64,000 nt of DNA from assembly GCF_004795745.1 (NCBI RefSeq), contig NZ_SDGV01000001.1, forward strand, positions 161,025 through 225,024. The letters run 5' to 3'. This stretch comes from Vagococcus silagei (lineage in GTDB: Bacteria; Bacillota; Bacilli; Lactobacillales; Vagococcaceae). The notes under the pieces are model-generated. The model ran no database searches. It was not told where the DNA came from and saw only the letters and a list, made by a program, of their open reading frames with translations. Of this stretch, positions 15,957 through 25,357 are shown piece by piece. The translations under genes were made by a program, and so were the position numbers. The stretch's first letter is position 1, and each line of letters opens with the position of its first letter.

Positions 15957-16589
15957 TTGAAATTTATTAAATCAATTATTTTAAGTGTGGTCGTGCTCTT
16001 CTCGTTAAGTGCCTGTGGAATGACGCAAGAACTAGACCAAGCCATTGACAGTACTACTGCGATTACGACCGATTTAAAGGCCCAAAAGAAAGATGTTGCA
16101 AAATTAGAGGAACTAACTCGTAAAGTCAAAGATACGTTAGATAAAGATTTGGCTGATCAATCTGATGACACTTTTTATCAAAACGAAGAGGGCTTCTTAT
16201 ATAAGAACGTTCAAAAAAGAAATGAGATTTTAACAACACTTGTTGATCATAAGAAACTAGTCAAAAAACAACGTAAAGAAATCGACACTATCGTATCCAA
16301 AAAAGCTGTGGATGTTGATAATAAAAAATTACGTCTAATTGCTAGCAGCTTAACAATTATTGAAAATAATTACGAAGCACTTATTCTTTATTTAACAACT
16401 GGACTTGAGCAAGAAGACGATTTATACAACGCTCTACCTCTTGATGACCTTGCAACACGGATGTCGGTCATCGAAAGAAATAATGGATCAATTACGATGT
16501 TAAGTGAAGAGACATTAAGTAATATTGATTATACCTTAGACTTGATCGAAACGTTCCAAAAAAATGCAAAATTGACAAAAACAAAATAA
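15957..16589 (+). CDS. YkyA-like cell-wall lipoprotein
   Basis: About 210 residues. A lipoprotein signal peptide with lipobox LSAC near residue 18 is followed by a helical, charged chain (LDQAIDSTTAITTDLKAQ, VDHKKLVKKQRKEID). The layout fits the YkyA family of putative wall-binding lipoproteins. The TTG start at 15957 is chosen because AAGGAGGGG precedes it by 5-6 bases and it gives a proper signal peptide; the longer frame from 15927 does not. Exported and lipid-anchored; function unknown. Confidence 0.75.
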   Translation: MKFIKSIILSVVVLFSLSACGMTQELDQAIDSTTAITTDLKAQKKDVAKLEELTRKVKDTLDKDLADQSDDTFYQNEEGFLYKNVQKRNEILTTLVDHKKLVKKQRKEIDTIVSKKAVDVDNKKLRLIASSLTIIENNYEALILYLTTGLEQEDDLYNALPLDDLATRMSVIERNNGSITMLSEETLSNIDYTLDLIETFQKNAKLTKTK

Positions 16590-16595
16590 AAAATG

Positions 16596-16630
16596 AAGAG
16601 GCTTGCCCAAAAAATGGGAGCCTCTTTTAT
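16596..16630 (+). terminator. Terminator of the lipoprotein gene
   Basis: AAGAGGCT..CCC pairs with GGG.AGCCTCTT, followed by TTTATTTT, 7 bases after the stop. Confidence 0.85.
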
Positions 16631-16766
16631 TTTGTAGTTTTGGGTAAATAGTGTGACATTTGCTCTTCGGTCAAAACTGTATTTTAAGGCAAAATAATTA
16701 TAGCACAGGCTTCACTACTGCATCCTGATTGTTGAGCTCGTCTTAATGTTCACCTCTAAACACCTA

Positions 16767-17014
16767 CTCCACCACCTTATTTTATCGGGGTTCTGTGAGC
16801 TGGGCCTCCGCATTAAGTCAATCCTGATATTTTGACAAAAATCGGCAATTTATCAGACTCGCCTTACTGCTCTGCCCAACACGCTCACTCCACCACCTTG
16901 TTTTATCGGGATTTTTGGAGCAGAGGTTCGGCAATAAGCTAATCCTGATATTTTGACAAAAACCGTCAAATTATCAGGATTGTCTTATCGCTCACCTCTA
17001 AGCGCTCCAAAAAT
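16767..17014. repeat. Tandem imperfect palindromic repeat, two full units plus partial flanks
   Basis: Two units begin at 16767 and 16888 (period about 121 bases), both opening with CTCCACCACCTT and a TTTTATCGGG block. A third partial copy begins at 17005, and a degenerate right half lies at about 16718-16766. Each unit is a long hairpin. In unit 2 TTTTTGGAGC pairs with GCTCCAAAAA, AGAGGT with ACCTCT, ATAAG with CTTAT, AATCCTGATA with TATCAGGATT and TTGAC with GTCAA. In unit 1 the corresponding arms differ but still pair (GTGAGC/GCTCAC, TGGGC/GCCCA, CTGATA/TATCAG), with a 4-base bulge at the same place. It fills the gap between two convergent genes and encodes no protein that I can see. Confidence 0.85.
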
Positions 17015-17024
17015 CACCTTGTTT

Positions 17025-19748
17025 TTAATCTACTGACTTCAACGCTTCTATCATATCGACGTGTTTTAATTTTTGGTGCATGAACCACATGACGATTAGG
17101 GAGAAGAGGATGGTTAGGAGGGCGGCGTATAGGTAGCTGATTGGGTGGATGATTGGTGGGAACATCATCATGTCGACTTCAGCTGTTTTTAACACGAAGT
17201 TGTGTAAGAATTTGCCTAAGACACTTCCTAATAGAATTCCTAAAATTGTTAAGATATTGTTTTCACGGTAAACGTAAAGCGTAACTTCACGGTCGTAAAA
17301 ACCGAGGACTTTGATGGTTGAAAGTTCTCTAATCCGTTCTGAAATATTTATGTTTGTTAGGTTATATAAAACGATGAACGCTAGTAATGCAGCTGAGACA
17401 ATTAATACCCAGACAACGATATTCAAACTACCCATGGTATCATCCATTTGTTTACCAATTGCACTTGTGTAGGTCACATTCATAACATTTTCAGAATTCA
17501 TTAAATCTTGCGCTAATTTTTTCTCTTGTGTTTCACTAAGCTCTTTTTTAAATTTCAACAAATCAACATTGTATTCTGGCTTTTCTGCGAATATTTTTTC
17601 ATAATACTCCGGTGTTAAGTACATAAAGTGTAAAGCATAATTTTCAACAATATGACTCACTCTTACTTGATACTCACGATTATTACTGTCTACAATTTTA
17701 AGTTGATCGCCTGATTTCACATCAAAGAGTTTTGCTAGTTTTTCATTAATAATGACACCATCTTGATCTAAATGGTAACTTTCCCCAGTTTTACGATCTT
17801 TAAATGTCACAAAATCAGCAAGGTTTTTATTTTTTTCAGGAACATCTAAAGTCACATCTTGACTAGTGACACCTTTTTTCTCTACGGTCACTGTCTTTTG
17901 AGCCAATGCTAAGTGAGCGCTCACATTAGAAATTTCATCACGTTGTGCACGATAATCTTTACCACCATCTTTTGTTACATCATCATTTAACACGACAGTT
18001 GCATCATAATGCCAAATTCGCGAAAATTGAATGTCAACAATATCACCAATCGCATCTCGAATTCCAAATCCGGTCACAATCATTGCGGCACAACCAGCAA
18101 TGCCTAAGACGGTCATCAACATTCGTTGTTTATAGCGGAATAAATTTCGTGCGGTTACTTTTTGATTAAAATTCATCCGACGCCATAACCACGGAATGCG
18201 TTCTAATAAAATGCGTTTTCCCGGTTTTGGTGCTTTCGGACGCAGTAGTGTTGCGGGTGTACTCAATAAATCCACTCTTAAAACGACTAGGGCAGAGACC
18301 ACTGTACAAAGGAGTGCCACAACAACTGATTGAATTGAATAACTCCAATAATAAGTAATAATTAATTCAGGCAAATTATAGAGACTGCCATATGCATTGT
18401 AGATGATCGTTGGAAAGACATGATAACCCACGACTAATCCTAATAAACTTCCGGTAATACTTGCGGTAATGGCATAGACAATAAATTTTCGCGAAATTTC
18501 CCAATTCGTATAACCTAAAGCTTTTAGGACACCAATCTCTCCTCGTTTTTCATCCACCATTCTTGTCATAGTCGTTAAACAAATTAATGCGGCAATGAGG
18601 AAGAAGAACACTGGGAAAACAGTCGCGATTGAAGATAAACGATCTGCATTATCTTGATATTCTTTATAGGCAGCATCATCTTTACGATTTGTATAAATAT
18701 TATCTTTAGCAGACAATTTATCAAAAAGATTTTGTGATTCTGCTAATTCACTTTGTTTAATTTCAAGTTCATGTTGTTGATCGGCTATTTTATCAGCTTC
18801 TTGGGCTAATTTATTTTGAGCTTCTTTTAATTCAACTGGTAACATCCCGCTTGATAAGCCTTGTTGTGTTAACTGTTTGATTTGTGTGTCAACTTTTTCA
18901 GTTTCAGTTTCAATTATTTTCTGACCATCTGCTAATTTTTGTAAGCCTAATGTCAGTTCTTTTTGTCCCTCTGCTAAATTTTTAGCTTGCGCGTCATATT
19001 TATCACGCGCACTTTTTTTCAGTGCTTTTTTCACCAATTTTTCATCACGACTTTGCAGTCGATCATACCCGTCACTATAACCTGATTCTTTCGGCGTCTC
19101 TTTATATTGCACAAAAGCTTCTGAAAAATCTCCGTCAACAAAATCTGTTTGTGGTATTAAAGCAAAATAATCAATCGAACCTTTACCAATCGATGTATTA
19201 CCACGCGATATTTTATCAATATAAAGTGGTGAATTCACAAAACCTACGACTTCATACGTTTTTTGATTCAACTTTTCATGGCCTTCGATTTCTGACCAAT
19301 CTAGTTTTTCACCGATTTTAGCTAATTTTAATTCTTTTGCTCGTTGATCAAGGACAATTTCACCAGCTTTTTCTGGCAAGCGACCTGACGTCAGGACTGG
19401 CTGATTTAAATTACGCTTCGCATCCAAATCATAAGACATCACGTGAACGACTTGATTCTTATCTGGTTCATTTAAATCGAGTGAGTAACCACCCTGTACT
19501 TTCTTTACTTCATCAATTGCGGCCACTTTAGCAATATCATCTTTTGTTAATCCAAAAGGTGATGTGATTTTTGTATCCATCAAATCTTGTTTCTTATAGT
19601 AATGATCTGCTGTATTAAGCATATTGGGTCCGGTGGCTTTGATTCCAGCATAGAAACTAACGCCTAATAAGATAATCAGTAAAATTGATAAAAATCGAGC
19701 TTTTGATTGATAAATTTCACGCCAAATTGAACGGTGTAATGCTTTCAT
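17025..19748 (-). CDS. ABC transporter permease, FtsX/MacB type, with a long extracellular coiled coil
   Basis: 907 residues. A first membrane segment near the N-terminus (ARFLSILLIILLGVSFYAG) is followed by a large extracytoplasmic region including a Lys/Gln/Glu-rich coiled coil at about 250-345. A cluster of membrane segments with the FtsX core follows (about 375-500: RGEIGVLKALGYTNWEISRK, in parts). A second extracellular domain and a final FtsX core (RELSTIKVLGFYDREVTLYV) end the protein. Such permeases couple ATP hydrolysis to work outside the membrane rather than to classical transport, for example in peptide resistance or cell-envelope control. It lies 16 bases after its ATPase gene. 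Confidence 0.9.
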   Translation of the reverse strand: MKALHRSIWREIYQSKARFLSILLIILLGVSFYAGIKATGPNMLNTADHYYKKQDLMDTKITSPFGLTKDDIAKVAAIDEVKKVQGGYSLDLNEPDKNQVVHVMSYDLDAKRNLNQPVLTSGRLPEKAGEIVLDQRAKELKLAKIGEKLDWSEIEGHEKLNQKTYEVVGFVNSPLYIDKISRGNTSIGKGSIDYFALIPQTDFVDGDFSEAFVQYKETPKESGYSDGYDRLQSRDEKLVKKALKKSARDKYDAQAKNLAEGQKELTLGLQKLADGQKIIETETEKVDTQIKQLTQQGLSSGMLPVELKEAQNKLAQEADKIADQQHELEIKQSELAESQNLFDKLSAKDNIYTNRKDDAAYKEYQDNADRLSSIATVFPVFFFLIAALICLTTMTRMVDEKRGEIGVLKALGYTNWEISRKFIVYAITASITGSLLGLVVGYHVFPTIIYNAYGSLYNLPELIITYYWSYSIQSVVVALLCTVVSALVVLRVDLLSTPATLLRPKAPKPGKRILLERIPWLWRRMNFNQKVTARNLFRYKQRMLMTVLGIAGCAAMIVTGFGIRDAIGDIVDIQFSRIWHYDATVVLNDDVTKDGGKDYRAQRDEISNVSAHLALAQKTVTVEKKGVTSQDVTLDVPEKNKNLADFVTFKDRKTGESYHLDQDGVIINEKLAKLFDVKSGDQLKIVDSNNREYQVRVSHIVENYALHFMYLTPEYYEKIFAEKPEYNVDLLKFKKELSETQEKKLAQDLMNSENVMNVTYTSAIGKQMDDTMGSLNIVVWVLIVSAALLAFIVLYNLTNINISERIRELSTIKVLGFYDREVTLYVYRENNILTILGILLGSVLGKFLHNFVLKTAEVDMMMFPPIIHPISYLYAALLTILFSLIVMWFMHQKLKHVDMIEALKSVD

Positions 19749-19764
19749 TTTCCCACTCCCCTTC

Positions 19765-20466
19765 TTACCACGTCACGTCTTGCGCGGAGATTGGATGTTC
19801 ATTGACATCAATGCTACGAACTTTCGCATCATTAATACGAATCACACGATCAGCCATTTTAGCAATCTCTGAATTGTGCGTAATTACGATGACCGTCGTA
19901 TGGTATTTTCGACAAGTTTCTTCAAGGATTGTTAGAATTTGTTTACCTGTTTCATAATCCAAAGCCCCAGTTGGTTCGTCACAAAGTAACAGTTTAGGAT
20001 TTTTAGCTAACGCTCTTGCTATGGCAACACGTTGCTGCTCACCACCAGATAATTGCGCAGGGAAGTTTTTCGCGCGATGCTCTAAACCAACCATTTGTAA
20101 AACTTCATCAACGTCTAAAGCGGTCGTCGTAACCTGCGACGCTAACTCAACATTTTCACGTGCTGTTAAATTGGGCACCAAATTATAGAACTGAAAAACA
20201 AAGCCAACATCTACACGACGATATTGGGTTAACTGTTTGGCACTATATTGTGCAATGTCTTGACCATCGATTAAAATCTCACCTTCATCACAGCTATCCA
20301 TTCCACCTAGTATATTTAAAACAGTTGATTTTCCCGCCCCACTGGGACCTAAAATAACGGTAAATTCACCTTTTTTAATGTCAAACGAAATATCATCATT
20401 GGCAACAATCGTTGTTTCGCCCATTTGATAACGTTTGGCAACATTTTTTGCTACGACATAACTCAT
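19765..20466 (-). CDS. ABC transporter ATP-binding protein, MacB/LolD type
   Basis: About 233 residues. Walker [12 protein letters not shown]-loop FQFYNLVP, signature [15 protein letters not shown], Walker [13 protein letters not shown] and the switch His in [10 protein letters not shown] are all intact. The frame extends upstream to 20514, but the ATG at 20466, preceded by AAGGATGTGGG, begins at MSYVVAKNV, where family members start. It forms a two-gene operon with the FtsX-type permease. Confidence 0.92.
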   Translation of the reverse strand: MSYVVAKNVAKRYQMGETTIVANDDISFDIKKGEFTVILGPSGAGKSTVLNILGGMDSCDEGEILIDGQDIAQYSAKQLTQYRRVDVGFVFQFYNLVPNLTARENVELASQVTTTALDVDEVLQMVGLEHRAKNFPAQLSGGEQQRVAIARALAKNPKLLLCDEPTGALDYETGKQILTILEETCRKYHTTVIVITHNSEIAKMADRVIRINDAKVRSIDVNEHPISAQDVTW

Positions 20467-20637
20467 TTTTCCCACATCCTTATCTCTAGTACTCTCAATT
20501 ATATCAAACCTCATTGAAAAACGATAAACAAACCAGCTAAATTTATTACTTTATGAAATAAAAATCAGTACCTTGGTTTCTCCTAAAATGACTAAATTTT
20601 AGTGAACACATCAAGATACTGTCTTATTTAATATTGG

Positions 20638-21781
20638 TTATGATTCGTGAATATTTTTAAAAACTTTTTTCAAAATTGGTGGCGCAATTAAGGTTGTTAA
20701 AATCACAGAAATTATCACACTTGTATAATACTCTTGTGACAGTAAACCACTACTTAAACCTGTCGTACCAATGATTAAAGCAACTTCACCTCTTGAAATC
20801 ATGCCCGAACCAATCGCTAATGACGACTCAGTGTTAAAACCTGTCATTTTCGCACCTAAGTAACCGCCAAATAGTTTTGAGAAGATGGCAACAACGGTCA
20901 CCACAACTAAAAACCAGATTTGACTTAAGACACCTGTAAATGAAATACTCAAACCAACACTTACATAAAAGAAAGGCACAAAGAGTGAATTCGCAATAGG
21001 GTCAATTCCCTCTTCGATTTCGTGTTTAAATTCTGTTTGGGAGATGAACAAACCAGCTAAGAAAGTCCCAATAATTCCTGCCATACCCAAACTTTCACCA
21101 AAGTAAGCAAAAGCAAAACAAATGATTAACGCGCCGGTCACAAGTGGTGCTGTAACTGTAAATTTCGATGCCAATCGTAAAAATAGCGGCACGACATAGA
21201 TACCAACGACAAATGCGACAATAAAGAAAATGGCTTTTTTAAGTAATAACAATGGGATTGACGTGCCACCCGAATTGTCCCCCCATAAATGACATCACAA
21301 ACGCAAGCAATGTGACAACTAAAATATCATCCACAACTGCTGCACCTAAAATCGTTGTTGATTCTTGTGTTTTCATCACTTTCATCTCTTTTAAAACCTG
21401 AACGGTAATACTCACTGAAGTCGCTGAGAATAACACACCTAAAAATACCGAGTGATGCAAATCAAAGCCAAATAAATGACCGACACCAAAGGCACTCGCA
21501 AATGGCACAATAATCCCCATCACAGCCACAGAAGGCTTCCAGTTGGCTTTTAATTGTTCGGCGTCCGTTTCAAGCCCAGCTAGAAATATCAAGAGTAGAA
21601 CACCAATATTTGAAAATTGTTGGAACAACTCAGAATCGGTCACCCAGCCTAAGACAGCAGGACCGATTAAGATCCCAATGAGTAGTTTTCCTAAAACGGC
21701 AGGCTGTCCTAAACGGATCGATAGTTGTCCGAATAATTTCGTTGAAATTAATATTAAAATGATTATTGCGATAAATTCCAT
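20638..21781 (-). pseudogene. napA: NapA-type Na+/H+ antiporter (CPA2 family), frameshifted
   Basis: Two overlapping frames together give about 380 residues, the length of E. hirae NapA. The first (21781 to 21239) covers the N-terminal half with LGQPAVLGKLLIGILIGPA, LFLAGLETD-like LIFLAGLETD and VDDILVV. The second (to 20638) carries GESLGMAGIIGTFLAG and SRGEVALIIG. The break is in a run of six C (plus strand, 21279-21284): reading through one base fewer joins FVMSFMG to DNSGGTSIPLLLLKKA without loss. It may be a real inactivating mutation, a slippery phase-variable tract, or a sequencing or assembly error. If intact it would exchange Na+ (or K+) for protons across the membrane. Confidence 0.85.
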
Positions 21782-21932
21782 AATTTACCTCCTTTTAAAA
21801 AAACAGATTCATTGCAAAAAATTATTTTTTTAATCTACAGAAATTTTTAGCATTTGTAAAGAAATACCTATCGAAGTCATTGCTTTCAGATACAAAGACT
21901 ATTGTTATTATCATCATAATACATCACTTCAA

Positions 21933-21970
21933 AATAAAAAAAGAAACGACCTTAACAACAGTCATTTCTT
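21933..21970 (-). terminator. Terminator of queT
   Basis: AAGAAATGAC pairs with GT-CGTTTCTT around a short loop, followed by TTTTTTTATTTT on the minus strand, 10 bases after the queT stop. Confidence 0.7.
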
Positions 21971-21979
21971 GTAAATTTA

Positions 21980-22492
21980 TTAAAATCTTGAAAATTTAAC
22001 GGCCTGATTGACCATTAACATAATTGGAATTGAAATACCCATCATAATGGCTTCACTGATGAATAATGAGCCGTAGGTTGCCCAGAAAAACGATGAACCT
22101 AACGCTTGACCACTTAAAATACTAATTAAAATCGCAATTAAAATCATAGTGACCGAGAAAATGAGCGTGTTAAATACCATTCTTAATTTCTCATCTTTAA
22201 TCCATTTTGCCGAAAGGACTGTAATTGATAAAGCAATCAAAGTTTGACCGCCTCCAAAAAGAACATCTAGCCAACCTGAAAAGAGCATATTATAGATGAC
22301 GACACCACCTAAAACTCCCCACATTAATTTTCGGTTGAAGACCACCAAATGATTGAGACTTTCTGACACCCGCAATTGAATCGCTCCTTGAGCAAATGGG
22401 GTTACAATAATCGTAATTGCAAGATATGCAGCTGCAATTAAACTGTTTACCACCAACAATTTAGTTTGAGTGGCTGTTTTACTATTTTCCAT
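21980..22492 (-). CDS. queT: QueT-type queuosine precursor ECF transporter substrate-binding subunit
   Basis: 170 residues, with about five to six membrane segments and no soluble domain. LVVNSLIAAAYLAITIIV, AIQLRVSESLNHLVVF and YNMLFSGWLDVLFGGGQT are the QueT family pattern. It is an S-component that uses the shared EcfAA'T energy module to import a queuosine precursor. The assignment is backed by a preQ1-I riboswitch immediately upstream whose tail overlaps the AGGAGGAGG ribosome binding site. The later step enzyme queG lies in the same window at 51.2 kb. Confidence 0.92.
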   Translation of the reverse strand: MENSKTATQTKLLVVNSLIAAAYLAITIIVTPFAQGAIQLRVSESLNHLVVFNRKLMWGVLGGVVIYNMLFSGWLDVLFGGGQTLIALSITVLSAKWIKDEKLRMVFNTLIFSVTMILIAILISILSGQALGSSFFWATYGSLFISEAIMMGISIPIMLMVNQAVKFSRF

Positions 22493-22500
22493 TATATTTT

Positions 22501-22545
22501 CCTCCTCCTAGTTTTGTTACGCAGGATGGTATGAACGAACTGCGG
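22501..22545 (-). ncRNA. preQ1 class I riboswitch
   Basis: On the minus strand the stem CGCAG/CTGCG encloses a loop TTCGTTCATACCATC, then a tail TAACAAAACTAGGAGG. This is the compact preQ1-I architecture: hairpin plus A-rich tail folding back as an H-type pseudoknot, with the tail running into the ribosome binding site. Binding of preQ1 should hide the AGGAGG and reduce QueT translation. Confidence 0.85.
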
Positions 22546-22662
22546 TTGTTTAAAACAACGATATATATACTACTCCTCAAACGAAACTTTGTCAAAATCT
22601 TTTGGTAGTTCTCAAATTTTCTGCTAAACTAGAGTTATTACTAAAAGAAAAGGACCAACAAC

Positions 22663-23139
22663 ATGACATTGAAAATTCAAAAAGTCACCACAAACGTGAC
22701 GCCAGCACACTTTGAACTCTTACTTGAAGCCGATCCTTCCAAAGAACTGCTTGATCGATATCTCCAAGAAGGAGTTCTTTTTGAAGCCGTAATTGAGAAA
22801 ATACCTGTTGGCGTTTTACTACTTACTAAAACAGAGGAGCCAAATGAAATTGAAATAAAAAATATTGCCGTTTCTGATCAACACCAACATCAAGGCATTG
22901 GCTCTGATTTACTACAATTTGCAAAAGATTATGCGACAGAACAAGGATTTTCAAAACTAAAAGTTTGTACGGGTTCTACAAGTATTGGACAGCTTTACTT
23001 CTATCAAAAATTCGGATTTAGAATGTCTCATATCGAGCCTGATTTTTTTGTTGTGAACTATGATGAACCCATTTATGAAAATGGCATTCACTTAAAAGAT
23101 TTAGTTCACCTCAATTTGACGTTAACATCAAAAAAGTAG
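22663..23139 (+). CDS. GNAT-family N-acetyltransferase
   Basis: 158 residues. The acetyl-CoA binding core IKNIAVSDQHQHQGIGSDLLQFA (motif Q/RxxGxG/A around residues 75-85) is clear, and the C-terminal part has the GNAT beta5-alpha4 elements (LYFYQKFGFRMSHIEPDF). Substrate unknown. It begins after AAAAGGACCAAC and is followed, 65 bases later, by the lipid kinase gene, which has its own ribosome binding site. Confidence 0.85.
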   Translation: MTLKIQKVTTNVTPAHFELLLEADPSKELLDRYLQEGVLFEAVIEKIPVGVLLLTKTEEPNEIEIKNIAVSDQHQHQGIGSDLLQFAKDYATEQGFSKLKVCTGSTSIGQLYFYQKFGFRMSHIEPDFFVVNYDEPIYENGIHLKDLVHLNLTLTSKK

Positions 23140-23204
23140 AATAAAATAGTCGTTTTTCACATATTTTTAAGTTATGATAGAGTGAATGAAAAAGGAGTGA
23201 GTGA

Positions 23205-24158
23205 ATGCAATTGTTTGAATGGCATCTGTTGGTTAATCAAAATGCCGGAGCTGGTAAAGCTCGCAAGATTATGCCTGAGATTATCAAAAAACTAAAAGAA
23301 TATAAAATTAAATATAAATGTTATTATACTGAACACGCGGGACATGAGAAAAGAATTGTAACACAACTCTTAAATCAAACACTTGTCCCCTATGATAAAG
23401 AATTACCTGTCTTTCCATTACTCGTTGTAGTCGGAGGCGACGGTACCTTGCACGGCGTTGTCAACATGTTGAAAAAATTTCCTGAGATTCCAATTGGTTA
23501 TATTCCAGGCGGTTCAGGTAATGATTTTGCTAGAGGGGTAGGGATTCCTAACAATCCAATCGAAGCAATGGATAAAATTGTTCAAACAAAAAAACCACGT
23601 TCGTTGTACCTCATTAACAGCTTTTTAAATCGAACCAAAAAAGAAATAATCGGTCTTAATAATTTAGGTGTTGGCTTGGACGCAGCTGTGGTTCGCGCTA
23701 CAAATGCTTCCAAAATGAAATCAAGCCTCAATAGTGTAAATATGGGTGCATTCTCCTACTTATCGAATGCATTTGGCATCCTGCGTAAACAAAAGGGTTT
23801 TCCAATTGATATTACGGTAAACGGGCGCACGCATCACTTTAACAATGCCTATTTGTGTACAGTGACGAATCACCCTTACTTTGGTGGTGGTCTTGCACTT
23901 GACCCTACAGCAACCGCAGAGAATGAGGAACTGAATCTCATTGTGATTGAAAAAATTGCTTTGTATAAAATTATGGCACTGATTCCTAAACTTCTGAAGA
24001 AGACACATTTAGCTTCACCGCACGTTCGTCAATTCAAAGGGCAAGAAATCAAGCTTCGTTCAACTAGTCGTGAATTTGGTCAAATCGATGGCGAAGAACT
24101 TAGAAAAGATCCAATTGATATTGATTTTTCTCTAACCTCACATTTATTTTGGTTTTAA
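23205..24158 (+). CDS. Diacylglycerol/lipid kinase, DagK/YegS family
   Basis: 317 residues. NQNAGAGKARKI at the N-terminus, the nucleotide-binding GGDGTLHGVVNML (about 77-89) and GGSGNDFARG (about 102-111) are the lipid kinase signatures. The C-terminal beta-sandwich ends with FGQIDGEEL. The likely reaction is ATP-dependent phosphorylation of diacylglycerol or a similar lipid at the membrane, part of phospholipid recycling. The start ATG follows AAAAAGGAGTGAGTGA. A bidirectional terminator follows. Confidence 0.9.
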   Translation: MQLFEWHLLVNQNAGAGKARKIMPEIIKKLKEYKIKYKCYYTEHAGHEKRIVTQLLNQTLVPYDKELPVFPLLVVVGGDGTLHGVVNMLKKFPEIPIGYIPGGSGNDFARGVGIPNNPIEAMDKIVQTKKPRSLYLINSFLNRTKKEIIGLNNLGVGLDAAVVRATNASKMKSSLNSVNMGAFSYLSNAFGILRKQKGFPIDITVNGRTHHFNNAYLCTVTNHPYFGGGLALDPTATAENEELNLIVIEKIALYKIMALIPKLLKKTHLASPHVRQFKGQEIKLRSTSREFGQIDGEELRKDPIDIDFSLTSHLFWF

Positions 24159-24171
24159 CTCATAATAGAAT

Positions 24172-24223
24172 AAAAGAGTCATGTCTTCTCACTTGATAGT
24201 GAAACGACCTGACTCTTTTTTAT
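24172..24223. terminator. Bidirectional terminator between the lipid kinase and uspA genes
   Basis: AAAAGAGTCA and TGACTCTTTTTT pair, with further pairing inside a 30-base interior. It lies between two convergent genes and has A/T runs on both sides. Confidence 0.8.
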
Positions 24224-24250
24224 TCGCTTTTCTGACTAAATTGTTCTCGC

Positions 24251-24670
24251 CTATTTTGCAATCAAAACAGAACATTGCGCATGTTCAACTACATATTTGG
24301 CCGTTGAACCAATCAATAATTTTGTCAATAGACCTTTAGAAGTTGCGCCTAAGACGATTAAATCGATTTTGTGTTCATTAGGAATACTTTGAGACAAGTA
24401 TTTTTTAGGATCCCCTGATAAAACAATCGGGACAACCTTTTCAACACCTTGTTCTTTGGCTTCCAACTCTTTCTTTAACACTTTTCGATCATAAATCAAC
24501 TGTTCTTTACTCGAGAATTGATCTTGATTCGGATTACGATTTGTTTCCGTATTAATCCAAGCAAGATATAGCGTTGCTTCATTTTCCTTCGCAACATCAA
24601 CCGCTTCTAAGAATGCTTTTTCTGACTCTTCAGATCCATCGATACCGACTAAAATTCTTTTATATATCAT
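24251..24670 (-). CDS. Universal stress protein, UspA family
   Basis: 139 residues. The N-terminus RILVGIDGSEESEKAF, the core LVLGATSKGLLTKLLIGSTAKYVV and the C-terminus CSVLIAK are standard for UspA. The G-x2-G-x9-G(S/T) ATP-binding loop is recognisable as GATSKG followed by GST, so it may belong to the ATP-binding class. Soluble and probably dimeric. It lies downstream of ntpD in the same direction, where E. hirae carries ntpH and ntpJ. Confidence 0.9.
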   Translation of the reverse strand: MIYKRILVGIDGSEESEKAFLEAVDVAKENEATLYLAWINTETNRNPNQDQFSSKEQLIYDRKVLKKELEAKEQGVEKVVPIVLSGDPKKYLSQSIPNEHKIDLIVLGATSKGLLTKLLIGSTAKYVVEHAQCSVLIAK

Positions 24671-24719
24671 TTTATTTTACTCTCCATCCTGTCACTAAAT
24701 TCAGCAGTACAGCATCTCA

Positions 24720-25349
24720 TTACTTACTGATATTTTTTACTTTAATCAATCTCGTAATATTTGAGCGTTCGTTCTCTTCAAGTTTCATTTTAATGAACTT
24801 AATCGTTTCTTCCAGTTGCGGAATTGTCAGTGAATCTAAAGCATTCACACGTCGTCTTGTTTTCTCAATTTCATCCGCCATTAACTGACAAGCTTTTTCT
24901 TGTTCTGTTAGTTTCAACAAGTCAGCTAAAACACTAATTAATTTGTTGATTGCTTCATCCAACTCTTCATTTGAATTCAAATAGCCATAATTTAGTGAGT
25001 CAGCAGCTAGCTCTTCATCATAGGAAAAACGCATACTAGGAATTTCAACACTCAAAATGTTCTTCAAAACAATATCTAATTCGACATTTTCAGCCGGAAT
25101 TGCAAACAATTCTTCGATATAAGCTTCGTGAATCGTCGCATTCGCAAGCATGACAGCTTGCATTGAATCGACGAGCTCTTTTTCAACTTTGTCTCTTAAT
25201 TGATTGGTTTCTTTCGCCATCAAAATAAAACGTCGCATCAATTCATCTTGCTTATCTTTTAGTAATTTATATCCCTTAGTAGCAGTAGATAAGCGACTAT
25301 TTAATTTGGTTAACTCCATGCGTGTTGGATTGACATTTAATCTCACCAT
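24720..25349 (-). CDS. ntpD: V-type Na+-ATPase subunit D (central stalk)
   Basis: About 209 residues. [17 protein letters not shown] and the Lys-rich helical N-terminus, plus the C-terminal [26 protein letters not shown] (in parts), are the ATP-synt_D pattern of a long antiparallel coiled coil that rotates within A3B3. I place the start at the ATG at 25349 with AAAGGTAG upstream; a GTG at 25358 would leave no space for the ribosome. It is the last gene of the operon; no ntpH or ntpJ follows. Confidence 0.93.
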   Translation of the reverse strand: MVRLNVNPTRMELTKLNSRLSTATKGYKLLKDKQDELMRRFILMAKETNQLRDKVEKELVDSMQAVMLANATIHEAYIEELFAIPAENVELDIVLKNILSVEIPSMRFSYDEELAADSLNYGYLNSNEELDEAINKLISVLADLLKLTEQEKACQLMADEIEKTRRRVNALDSLTIPQLEETIKFIKMKLEENERSNITRLIKVKNISK

Positions 25350-25357
25350 TCTACTCA

